From JAZDLO01 sp043801935 (GTDB lineage Bacteria; Actinomycetota; Thermoleophilia; RBG-16-64-13): 48,043 nt of DNA. The stretch spans positions 1-48,043 of the forward strand of contig JAZDLO010000065.1 of assembly GCA_043801935.1 (NCBI GenBank). Reading direction: 5' to 3'. Position 1 is the stretch's first letter. Each line of letters begins with the position of its first letter. Made by a program: the position numbers and the translations under genes. Below the pieces are notes generated by a model. The model worked only from the letters and a program-made list of their open reading frames with translations. It had not been told where the DNA came from and searched no databases. Positions 39,648-47,386 of the stretch are shown here, piece by piece.

Positions 39648-40214
39648 GTGGACGCTTGGATGTTTGAGCATGTGAACGGGCTTGCCGGCCACGCCGCGTG
39701 GTTGGATGGACTCTTGACCTTCTTCACTCGCTACGGGCCGTACGTGTTCATCGCCGCCTTCGTCGTCGCCTGGTTCTGGCCGGGTTCCCCGGCTCGTCGC
39801 GAGCGGTGGCAAATCGCCGCGATAATCGCCGCGGTGGGCGTGTTGCTTGCTCTCGGTCTCAACCAGGTGATCATCCATCTGTGGGCGCGGCCGCGGCCGT
39901 TTGTGGGCCATCCCGCTCTGCTACTGGTCTCCGCCTCGCACGATTCCTCGTTCCCGAGCGATCACTCGACCTTTGTTTTTGCAGCAGCCATCGGCCTGCT
40001 TATGGCCAACCGGCGCATCGGCATGGCGGCCTTGGTCCTGGCGGCCCTCGTGGCCTTCTCGCGCGTCTACGTGGGGGCGCACTATGCGACCGATGTTGCG
40101 GCTGGAGCGGCGATAGGGTGCGCCGCCGTTCTGATCGTGCACTCCCAGCGGGGCCACATCGCCCGCGTCGCCGAACCGGTGCTGCGACGGGCTCGGCGGG
40201 TTCACCTGGCCTGA
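39648..40214 (+). CDS. PAP2 family phosphatase, BcrC-like
   Basis: This 188-aa membrane phosphatase has six hydrophobic segments and the three PAP2 catalytic motifs: HLWARPRPF (a variant of KxxxxxxRP, about residues 79-87), PSDH (about 103-106) and SRVYVGAHYATD (about 142-153, with the catalytic His). It is probably an undecaprenyl-diphosphate or phosphatidate phosphatase that recycles lipid carrier, as BcrC does in bacitracin resistance. The start is GTG at 39648; TGGGGA lies 8 nt upstream. The YTCAT promoter puts it in the same putative regulon as DedA/GT4. The substrate is inferred. Confidence 0.88.
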   Translation: MDAWMFEHVNGLAGHAAWLDGLLTFFTRYGPYVFIAAFVVAWFWPGSPARRERWQIAAIIAAVGVLLALGLNQVIIHLWARPRPFVGHPALLLVSASHDSSFPSDHSTFVFAAAIGLLMANRRIGMAALVLAALVAFSRVYVGAHYATDVAAGAAIGCAAVLIVHSQRGHIARVAEPVLRRARRVHLA

Positions 40215-40332
40215 GAGAGGAAGGCGTACTGGAGACTTTCCGCCTGCTGGGGGCGGTTGTGGCCACTTCGATCGATGCTGCCGAAACCGCCACCTTGGTT
40301 TGGGATACGGTTCTGGTAAAGGACTAACTGGT

Positions 40333-41538
40333 TTGGGTGTTTTCCGAAAGCGAGTGTTCGGCAATCTCGGTCCCATAAAGCGTCACCGCTCGGAGCGGTA
40401 CGTGCTCATCTCCTTGGTCACTTTTGCTCTTACAGTACTGGCTCTCCGCGGCATCCTTATGCTGACCGGGTACGCGCAGATCGGCAGCGATTCGGTGCAT
40501 ATCGCCCACGTGTTGTGGGGCGGCCTGGCTCTCTTCGCGGCTGCGCTCCTATTGCTGGTGGTGACTAACCGTTGGGCGCTGGTTCTGGGCGCGGTGCTAA
40601 GTGGCGGCGGGATGGGCTTCTTCAGTGATGAGGTCGGCAAGTTCGTTACCCGGAGCAACAACTACTTCACGCCGGCGGCCGCACCCATCATCTATGCGTT
40701 GTTTTTGGCCACCGTGCTTGTTTACCTGCGCGTAAGGCGCCTACCGGGCCCCGATACACGCGGAGAGATGTGCCGCGCCCTGGAGCAGATGCCGGGTGTC
40801 CTTGATCGCGATATGAGCCGGCACGATCTGAACGCCCTTGCCTGCCGTTTGGAGCAGGTGCGCGGTTCGGCCCAGGATGAAGCTCTACGCCGGTTGGTCG
40901 CGGCGATGCTGGCGTTCATTGAGACCGAACGGCCTCGGGTCGTGGAGCCACAGCCGGGGCGGATGCTGCGCTCGTTCAAACACGTACATGAGCGGATGCG
41001 CGGTCTCTTCACCCGTTCGAGACTGAGAATACTTCTCATCGTCGTCTTGCTGGCGGGTGGGCTCTATGCCGTTCTCGACATGACTCTGCTGGCATCCCTG
41101 ACCCTCACGCCCTCCGTGACAGCCATGGAGTTCCTCCGCCCGCTGGTTTCGCCCCTGGAACTGGTCGGGCTGGGGGACAAGCTGTGGTTCTCGGCGGAGG
41201 CCGCGCTCGAGGGCAGCGTGGGATTCGCCATGTTGGCGGGCTGCACCTTGATAGTCCTGCGGCGCGAGTGGCGGGGAGTGGGGGTTGCCATCGCCGGTCT
41301 GATCGCCGATCTGGCCGTGGTCGATCTGCTGGTATTCTACCAGGATCCGTTCAGGGCTCTCATCAGAGCCGCCTTGCAGTACATGGTACTGGTGGCTGCG
41401 TTCTCCTACCGCCGCACCTACCTGGAAAAAGAGCTCGAGGAATCAAGGGGGGCCGGCATCGCCGCACCGGCCGAGCTTCCAAAGGCGCCACCCGGGGCGG
41501 CGGTGGAATCGGCCATCTTGGCCGCGCGCACATCATGA
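40333..41538 (+). CDS. Polytopic membrane protein of unknown function
   Basis: This protein of about 401 aa has three to four hydrophobic segments in the N-terminal third (about residues 23-45, 55-75, 80-100, 115-135), a basic/helical cytoplasmic middle (about 140-225, GEMCRALEQMPGVLDRDMSR) and four more segments in the C-terminal part, ending in an Ala/Pro-rich tail. No family is recognised. I chose TTG at 40333, preceded by AAAGGA at 10 nt; a TTG at 40300 is also possible. It follows the PAP2 gene by 118 nt without an obvious terminator, so it may belong to the same envelope-related transcript. Confidence 0.72.
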   Translation: MGVFRKRVFGNLGPIKRHRSERYVLISLVTFALTVLALRGILMLTGYAQIGSDSVHIAHVLWGGLALFAAALLLLVVTNRWALVLGAVLSGGGMGFFSDEVGKFVTRSNNYFTPAAAPIIYALFLATVLVYLRVRRLPGPDTRGEMCRALEQMPGVLDRDMSRHDLNALACRLEQVRGSAQDEALRRLVAAMLAFIETERPRVVEPQPGRMLRSFKHVHERMRGLFTRSRLRILLIVVLLAGGLYAVLDMTLLASLTLTPSVTAMEFLRPLVSPLELVGLGDKLWFSAEAALEGSVGFAMLAGCTLIVLRREWRGVGVAIAGLIADLAVVDLLVFYQDPFRALIRAALQYMVLVAAFSYRRTYLEKELEESRGAGIAAPAELPKAPPGAAVESAILAARTS

Positions 41539-41633
41539 GGAGACGGAGGACAGGTGATAGGCAGGCTGTGAGGCGACTGCTCATCCGGTTGCGCTCATGG
41601 ACTGGACGCGTGGGCCAGCGGGTGCGGCGTGGT

Positions 41634-42140
41634 CTAGTTCGGTCCGGTCGTGGCGGCCCCTACGAGGGCGGCCAGATCGCCTTGGGGCCGCCAAACCCTG
41701 CTGCCACGCGCTATGAGCCCTGTCTCAAGGTCGATGTTGAAGGTAAGGGTCTGGCGCGAAGGCAAGACGAAGGTGATGGTGGAATCGGTGTCGGTCGGAG
41801 GAAGAGAGGCGGCCTCCTCGCCGATCTCCTCGGCATCTCGGATGGCCTCGGTGAGTGCCTGCATGGCCGGACGACCCGAACCGACCCCGTAACTGGTCAG
41901 TTTGTCGTTCTCGACGGGGACCGTTATGCTGGCGAAAGAGGCCTCCTCGATCAGGTTGAGATCGCTGTCTGCGGGAAGCTCAGTAAGGTCATAGGGTGAT
42001 GTGACACCCGTGGTCGAAGTGGCGGCCACCTCCGCGGCGCGGCGGCCGCTTTCCTGTCGCTGCTCGGCAACGACCACGGCCACGATCAGTCCCAGCGTGA
42101 CCACGCCAATACCAAGAAAGATCGTCCACCGCTTCGACAC
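41634..42140 (-). CDS. Membrane-anchored extracytoplasmic protein of unknown function
   Basis: This 168-aa protein has a single N-terminal hydrophobic anchor (about residues 7-25, without a lipobox cysteine), a short linker, and a compact domain of about 110 residues with a strand-helix pattern (LNLIEEASFASITVPVENDK, LTEAIRDAEEIGEEA, STITFVLPSRQTLTFNIDLE). No family is recognised. AAGGAGTGAAC precedes the start region. It is convergent with the membrane-protein gene ending at 41538 and divergent from the ileS leader. Confidence 0.75.
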   Translation of the reverse strand: MSKRWTIFLGIGVVTLGLIVAVVVAEQRQESGRRAAEVAATSTTGVTSPYDLTELPADSDLNLIEEASFASITVPVENDKLTSYGVGSGRPAMQALTEAIRDAEEIGEEAASLPPTDTDSTITFVLPSRQTLTFNIDLETGLIARGSRVWRPQGDLAALVGAATTGPN

Positions 42141-42151
42141 TGGTTCACTCC

Positions 42152-42180
42152 TTGAAGTTTATTCTACATGCCACTAGACT
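42152..42180 (+). promoter_or_regulatory. Promoter of the ileS T-box leader
   Basis: TTGAAG (42152-42157) and TAGACT (42175-42180) are separated by 17 nt. Transcription would start near 42187, which coincides with the first bases of the T-box Stem I sequence. Confidence 0.65.
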
Positions 42181-42186
42181 ACGCCA

Positions 42187-42550
42187 GCACAAAGGCGATG
42201 ACGGGAACGAGTAGGCGCTGCTCTTCTCGCGAGCGAGCCGGGGATGGTGCAAGCCCGGTGGGGATCAGCGCTGAACATCATCCCCGAGCCGCCAGCCGAA
42301 CGGTCGGGCCGGCAGCCCCCGAAAGGTTACCCTGGTGGGGGGCGGGGCGCCACCCAGTAGACCTGGCCGGGTCCTTCCCGTTACAGAAGGGGGGCGTGAA
42401 CGCCGCAGGCGGGCGCGCCTGCTGAGGGGGCCGCGGCAGCACGGCGTGAGGAGGGTGAACAGCCTTCCGGCAGCGCGGCAGCAGGCGGCCAAGTAGGGTG
42501 GTACCGCGGGTCGCGTCCCGTCCCTACGCGCTCCGGTTCCGCGACGGAAG
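42187..42550 (+). ncRNA. T-box leader controlling ileS
   Basis: The invariant T-box sequence AGGGTGGTACCGCGG is at 42495-42509. Its TGGT would pair with the ACCA end of uncharged tRNA-Ile. The 5' part starts with a Stem I signature (GATGACGGGAACGAGTAG, 42198-42215). A specifier loop around GAACATCATCC (42273-42283) presents ATC, an isoleucine codon, in agreement with the downstream ileS. The competing helix (AGGG 42495-42498 with CCCT 42522-42525) is present, but no T-run follows it as in Firmicutes terminators. Control is therefore probably not by simple intrinsic termination. Binding of uncharged tRNA should raise ileS expression. Confidence 0.85.
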
Positions 42551-42733
42551 TCGCCGGGCACGTGTCCGGCAGTCGCGGAGCGGGCAGGCGTCCCGGCGGC
42601 ATCGCCGGCAGGCGCAGCGCGGAGCGGGGCGTATTTGTTTGTGGAACGAAGTTCGCCCCTCGGGTGGCCTGATGCGTGGCGGGCGCGGGACCCGCGGGCC
42701 CGCGGCCCGGAGGTGGCAGCACAGGAGGAGCGC
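42551..42733 (+). other. GC-rich leader between T-box and ileS
   Basis: About 183 nt of leader follow the T-box structure before the ileS ATG. Several GC-rich hairpins are possible (for example GGGGCG with CGCCCC near 42626-42661, and CCCGCGG repeats near 42690-42710). Longer open-frame extensions of ileS start here at TTG 42635, but the encoded Arg/Pro-rich stretch does not look like IleRS. Confidence 0.4.
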
Positions 42734-45700
42734 ATGACCGGCGGTTACCGACCAGTGGACACAGGACAGAGCTTCCCCGCCCTGGAGGAGCGGATCCTTG
42801 GTTGGTGGAAAGAGCGCTCCATTTTTCAGAAGAGCCTCGAACTGCGAACCGGCAACCCGGAATGGGTGTTCTACGAAGGTCCTCCCACAGCCAACGGTAA
42901 ACCCGGCGTCCATCATGTGCTGGCCCGGGTGTTCAAAGATATCTACCCGCGGTTCAAGACCATGCGCGGCTTCTACGTGGGGCGCAAAGGCGGCTGGGAT
43001 TGCCACGGCCTGCCGGTCGAGCTGGAAATCGAGAAGCAATTGGGCTTCGACCACAAGGAGCAGATCGAAGAGTTCGGCGTAGCCGAGTTCAACCGACTTT
43101 GCCGGGAGTCGGTGACCGCCTACGTGGACGACTGGAACCGCATGACCGAGCGCATCGGCATGTGGCTGGACCTGGACGACGCATACCTGACCATGACCGA
43201 CGGCTACATCGAGTCGGTGTGGTGGATCCTCTCGGAGTTCGCCAAGCAGGGACTGCTGTACGAGGGGTACAAAGTGGTGCCGTATTGCCCGCGGTGTGGG
43301 ACGGCGCTGTCGTCGCACGAGGTGGCCTCGGGCTATCAGATGGTCACTGATCCGTCGGTATACGTGCGGTTTCCGCTGTGCGCCGATTTCACGGGGGGCA
43401 CCGCCACTCCGGAAGTCGCCGCCGACGGTCAGCCGGTCAGCCTCCTGGTCTGGACGACCACGCCCTGGACCCTCATCTCCAACGTGGCCGCTGCCGTGGG
43501 CCCCGATATCCACTACGCCCGCGCCCGGCTGGGCGATGAGCACCTCATTCTGGCCGCGGACCTGGTAGGCGCCGTTCTGGGCTCGGAGGCGGTGATCGAA
43601 GATACTTTCCCGGGCTCCGACCTGCTGGGCCGCCACTACCAGCCCCCGTATGACTTCGTGACGCCCGACAAGCCGGCTTGGCGGGTAATCGCCGGTGATT
43701 TCGTTGCCACCGATGAGGGGACCGGCATCGTCCACATCGCCCCCGCCTTCGGCGCGGACGACATGGCCGTGGGCCGGGCCAACGATCTGCCGGTGGTCAT
43801 GCCCGTGGACGAGGAGGCCCGCTTCACCGCCGAGGTCGTGCCCTGGGCGGGCGTCTTCGTCAAGGACGCCGACGCCGGGATCATGGACGAGCTTGATTCC
43901 CGCGGCCTACTCTTCGCCCGCCAGCAATACGAGCACAACTATCCCCACTGTTGGCGCTGCGATACGCCCCTCATCTACTATGCCAGGACTTCGTGGTATG
44001 TCCGCACAACCGCTCGCAAGGAGGCGGTGCTGGCGGCCAACGAGGAGGTCACCTGGTATCCCGACCACCTCAAGCACGGCCGGTTCGGCAAGTGGCTGGA
44101 GACCAACGTCGACTGGTCGCTCTCTCGCGATCGCTACTGGGGTACGCCCCTGCCCGTATGGCGCTGCGCTGAGGGCCACGACACCGTGGTCGGCTCTCGG
44201 GCTGCGCTCAGCGAGTTCGCCGGCCGCGACCTGTCCGCGCTGGAACTCCACCGTCCTTACGTGGACGAGGTCACCTTCGCGTGTCCCGCGTGTGGCGCCG
44301 AAGCCCGCCGGGTGACGGCCGTCATCGATGCCTGGTTCGACTCCGGCTCCATGCCGGTGGCTCAGTGGCACTACCCCTTTGAGAACCAAGAGATGTGGGA
44401 GAAGCGCTTCCCGGCCGACTTCATCTGCGAAGCCATCGACCAGACCCGGGGCTGGTTCTACAGCCTGCTGGCCATCAGCGCGCTACTCACCGGCCACACC
44501 TGCTACCGCAATGTGCTCTGCCTGGGCCACATCCTCGACAACGAAGGCCGCAAGATGTCCAAGCGTCTGGGCAACGTGGTCGACCCCTGGAGCATACTCG
44601 ACAAACAAGGGGCCGACGCCCTGCGTTGGTACCTGCTCACTGTCAGCTCCCCCTGGTTCGCCCGTCGCTTCGGGCCGGAGAACGTGGACGAGGTGATCCG
44701 TAAGTTCATCCTCACCCTCTGGAACACCTACTCCTTCTACACCCTGTACGCGAACATCGACGGCTTCGACCCCGCCCGGCACCACCTCCCCGTGGCCGAG
44801 CGCAGCCTCATGGACCGCTGGATCCTGGGCGACTTGCATCTACTTATCCGCAAGGTGACCGCCGAGCTCGACCAATACGACGCCTTCGCCGCCGGCCGCG
44901 CCATCGCCGACTTCGTGGACGAGCTCTCCAACTGGTATGTGCGCCGCAGCCGCCGCCGCTTCTGGAAGAGCGAAGCAGACGCCGACAAGATCGCCGCCTA
45001 CCTCACCTTGAACGAGTGCTTGGCGACGCTCGCCGAGCTACTCGCGCCCTTCACGCCGTTTCTCGCGGAGGAGCTCTATCAAAACCTGGTGGCCGAACGT
45101 TCTCCGGAGGCGCCGGAGTCGGTGCATCTGTGCGATTGGCCGGTCGCCGACGAGACCCTCATCGATGAGTACCTCTCCTTTCGTATGGCCGTGGCCCGTC
45201 AAGTAGTCAATCTGGGCCGCGCCGCTCGCAACTCCGCGCAGATCAAGACACGCCAACCCATCGAGGTGGCGGTGGTGGCCGCGAGCGAGAGCGAGCGTGC
45301 GGGCGTTGAGAGCTTGTCCGAGGTAGTGGCCGAGGAGTTGAACCTCAAAGCCATCGAGTACGTAGCTTCGGCCAGCGAGTTGGTCAACTACGTGGTCAAG
45401 CCCAACTACAGGACCCTTGGCCCGAAGTTCGCCAAGAACATGCCCGCCGTGGCAGCTGCCGTCGCCGCTCTGCCTGCCGACGAAGTGGGCGACCGGGTGA
45501 GCGCCGGCCGCTCGGTCATGGTGACGGTGGAGCAGCGAGAATACGAGTTCAAACCCGAGGATCTCGTGGTAGAAGCCCATGAGCGGGAAGGCTTTCGGGT
45601 GGAACGCGAGGGTGGGTTGGCGGTGGCCATCTCCACCCGGCTCAGCCCAGAGCTCCTGCGCGAAGGCTTGGCCAGGGAGCTGGTGCACCATATCCAGAAC

Positions 45701-45976
45701 ACCCGCAAAGCCGCCGACTTCCAGATCGACGACCGCATCCATCTGCGCGTCTTCGGGCCGGCCGAGATCGCCGAGATGCTGGCCGTCCACGGCGACTGGG
45801 TGAAAAAGGAGACGCTGGCGGTGAGCCTGGAGGTGAGCGGCGCGACAGGCGTGTCGGGCAGTGCTGGGGCGCCGGAGGCTCGTGCCGCGGCTGCCGGCGC
45901 GACAGGCGACGGCTCCTACCGCGAAGACCTCAAAGTGAACGGTCTCCCGGTGACGGTGGCGGTCCAGAAGGCCTGA
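42734..45976 (+). CDS. ileS: Isoleucyl-tRNA synthetase
   Basis: This 1080-aa enzyme charges tRNA-Ile and is the type 2, long form common in Actinomycetota. The HIGH-equivalent motif is in PPTANGKPGVHHV near residue 50. The CP1 editing domain is at about residues 200-410, where TTTPWTL and DEGTGIVHIAPAFGADD are editing-site motifs. The KMSKR loop is near residue 607 (GRKMSKRLGN). The anticodon-binding domain follows. A short Ala/Gly-rich insert (GVSGSAGAPEARAAAAGATG) near the C-terminus is unusual. ATG at 42734 has ACAGGAGGAG just upstream. Expression is controlled by the upstream T-box. Confidence 0.97.
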   Translation: MTGGYRPVDTGQSFPALEERILGWWKERSIFQKSLELRTGNPEWVFYEGPPTANGKPGVHHVLARVFKDIYPRFKTMRGFYVGRKGGWDCHGLPVELEIEKQLGFDHKEQIEEFGVAEFNRLCRESVTAYVDDWNRMTERIGMWLDLDDAYLTMTDGYIESVWWILSEFAKQGLLYEGYKVVPYCPRCGTALSSHEVASGYQMVTDPSVYVRFPLCADFTGGTATPEVAADGQPVSLLVWTTTPWTLISNVAAAVGPDIHYARARLGDEHLILAADLVGAVLGSEAVIEDTFPGSDLLGRHYQPPYDFVTPDKPAWRVIAGDFVATDEGTGIVHIAPAFGADDMAVGRANDLPVVMPVDEEARFTAEVVPWAGVFVKDADAGIMDELDSRGLLFARQQYEHNYPHCWRCDTPLIYYARTSWYVRTTARKEAVLAANEEVTWYPDHLKHGRFGKWLETNVDWSLSRDRYWGTPLPVWRCAEGHDTVVGSRAALSEFAGRDLSALELHRPYVDEVTFACPACGAEARRVTAVIDAWFDSGSMPVAQWHYPFENQEMWEKRFPADFICEAIDQTRGWFYSLLAISALLTGHTCYRNVLCLGHILDNEGRKMSKRLGNVVDPWSILDKQGADALRWYLLTVSSPWFARRFGPENVDEVIRKFILTLWNTYSFYTLYANIDGFDPARHHLPVAERSLMDRWILGDLHLLIRKVTAELDQYDAFAAGRAIADFVDELSNWYVRRSRRRFWKSEADADKIAAYLTLNECLATLAELLAPFTPFLAEELYQNLVAERSPEAPESVHLCDWPVADETLIDEYLSFRMAVARQVVNLGRAARNSAQIKTRQPIEVAVVAASESERAGVESLSEVVAEELNLKAIEYVASASELVNYVVKPNYRTLGPKFAKNMPAVAAAVAALPADEVGDRVSAGRSVMVTVEQREYEFKPEDLVVEAHEREGFRVEREGGLAVAISTRLSPELLREGLARELVHHIQNTRKAADFQIDDRIHLRVFGPAEIAEMLAVHGDWVKKETLAVSLEVSGATGVSGSAGAPEARAAAAGATGDGSYREDLKVNGLPVTVAVQKA

Positions 45977-46001
45977 CATGCTTCGCGGCGCCGGTGCGGA
46001 G

Positions 46002-46622
46002 CTACGGGGCGGACGCCTCCAGCACTTCGCGCCCCTTCTCGAGAGCAGCTCGACTCTCCTCCGGAACTGACTCCAGCCCCTGGTCGATGGTCGCCAGCGC
46101 CTCCTTGTCCCGGCCCTGGCGCCACAGCAGCTCGGCCAGGTTCAGGTAGGGCGGGGCACGGGTGGGATCATCGGAGATGGCTTGGCGATATGCGGCGTCC
46201 GCTCCGGTCACATCCCCTTGGTCGCGCAAGGTGTTGCCCAAGCGGTTTCGTAGCACAGGGTCTTCTTTGTTGGCCAGGAGCCGCTCGTAGACGGCGGCCG
46301 CCTCGTCGAGCCGGCCGAGGTTGTAGTAGGCCAGGGCCAACTTGCGCTGGGCGTTCACGTCGGCGGGGTCTGCCGCTGCGATCTCCCGTAGCCGAGGGAG
46401 CAGTGAAGCCCACTGCTCCCCGGAGGGTTGGATCCGGTCCGCGGTCGGCGCGACTGTGGGCTCGGTGAGGGCCTCACCGTCGGTCAACCGGTCGGTGGTC
46501 CCGGTGACCGAAGAGACGAGTGGTCCTCGAAGGCTGTCCGCGCTCTCGTCTTGCTCGTCTACCAACAGCCCTATGAGTAGCGCGATGGCGACCACGAGAG
46601 CGGCGGCCGCCACCAGGACCAC
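46002..46622 (-). CDS. Membrane-anchored TPR protein
   Basis: This 206-aa protein starts with a hydrophobic segment (VLVAAAALVVAIALLIGLLV) at its very N-terminus, followed by a linker and about three TPR units (QRKLALAYYNLGRLDEAAAV, LRNRLGNTLRDQGDVTGADA, APPYLNLAELLWRQGRDKEA). It is probably anchored with the TPR domain outside the cytoplasm, where it could scaffold protein interactions. The start GTG at 46622 has no basic residues before the TM, and the frame upstream encodes a basic RDEGLRRHRNRPRR stretch without a normal start codon, so the true N-terminus is uncertain. It follows the TPR gene at 46697 in one operon. Confidence 0.78.
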   Translation of the reverse strand: MVLVAAAALVVAIALLIGLLVDEQDESADSLRGPLVSSVTGTTDRLTDGEALTEPTVAPTADRIQPSGEQWASLLPRLREIAAADPADVNAQRKLALAYYNLGRLDEAAAVYERLLANKEDPVLRNRLGNTLRDQGDVTGADAAYRQAISDDPTRAPPYLNLAELLWRQGRDKEALATIDQGLESVPEESRAALEKGREVLEASAP

Positions 46623-46696
46623 GAGTGTCCGCCTCGGCCGGTTGCGGTGGCGCCGGAGTCCTTCGTCCCGGCCGGGAGGAGGAGGCCCCCCCGCGC

Positions 46697-47329
46697 CTAC
46701 TTCTTGGCGCTCAGCTGTTCTTTGTAGGTCTCGAGTCGTGTCTTATCTTCTCCCGTAATGACGGTCAAGCCGCGATCCACCACCTTCAGGGCGTCGGTCG
46801 TGTTCCCCTGCGCTGCGAGGACCGAGGCCAGGTTGAAATACGCGGCGGCGAGAGAAGCATCGGCGGAGATGGCCTTCTCGTATTCGGCCTTGGCTTCCTC
46901 GATCTTCTTCAAATCGCGAAGGACGTTCCCGTAGTTGTTGTGGGTGAAAGCGTCATCCTTGAGCTGGAGCATCTTCCGGTAGGTGACCGCCGCTTCCTCG
47001 TATCTGCTCGTGTTGTACTGGGCGATGGCCAGCTCTTGGAGAGCAGCGAGGTCGTCGGGAGCGGCCTCCACGGCCTTCTCCAGGTCGGGCAATGCTGCCT
47101 CGTACTCCTCGACCGTGGCACCACCCACTACCAGTCTTTGCACTCCATCGGAGCTCGTCGGGAGGGTGGTGACGGAGCTCGCCGGGATGGTGGTCACGCT
47201 CGAAACTGCGGCAGTGGTCGTCGTCGCCTGCTCGTCCGCGCTCGAACACCTGGCCGCGAGCAAGGTCAGCGCGCCGAGTACGATCGCGACCAGGATAACG
47301 GTGCCACCGCTCCTAGCTGTCTTGGTCAT
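46697..47329 (-). CDS. TPR protein, probable lipoprotein
   Basis: This 210-aa protein has an N-terminal signal segment (VILVAIVLGALTLLAAR) ending in Cys28 in the sequence LAARCSS. Arg at -1 is unfavourable for lipidation, so a plain membrane anchor is the alternative. A Thr/Ser-rich linker is followed by about three TPR units (ALQELAIAQYNTSRYEEAAV, THNNYGNVLRDLKKIEEAKA, AAYFNLASVLAAQGNTTDA). It is clearly related in layout to the next gene (46002-46622), suggesting an old duplication. Confidence 0.82.
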   Translation of the reverse strand: MTKTARSGGTVILVAIVLGALTLLAARCSSADEQATTTTAAVSSVTTIPASSVTTLPTSSDGVQRLVVGGATVEEYEAALPDLEKAVEAAPDDLAALQELAIAQYNTSRYEEAAVTYRKMLQLKDDAFTHNNYGNVLRDLKKIEEAKAEYEKAISADASLAAAYFNLASVLAAQGNTTDALKVVDRGLTVITGEDKTRLETYKEQLSAKK

Positions 47330-47386
47330 CTCTGGTCATCTCCACTTCTCTCTTGTCGTCGGTCTCCGTCGATCGGTCCTCATCCG

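Noticed and set aside
40230..40327. Short peptide frame (about 32 codons) between PAP2 and the membrane protein
   Set aside because: It has no proper start codon near its ribosome-binding-site-like sequence and no recognisable product.
41535..41999. Plus-strand frame starting with an ATGA overlap at the membrane-protein stop
   Set aside because: The coupling-like start is suggestive, but most of the frame is antisense to the gene at 41634-42140 and the product is a basic, low-complexity shadow.
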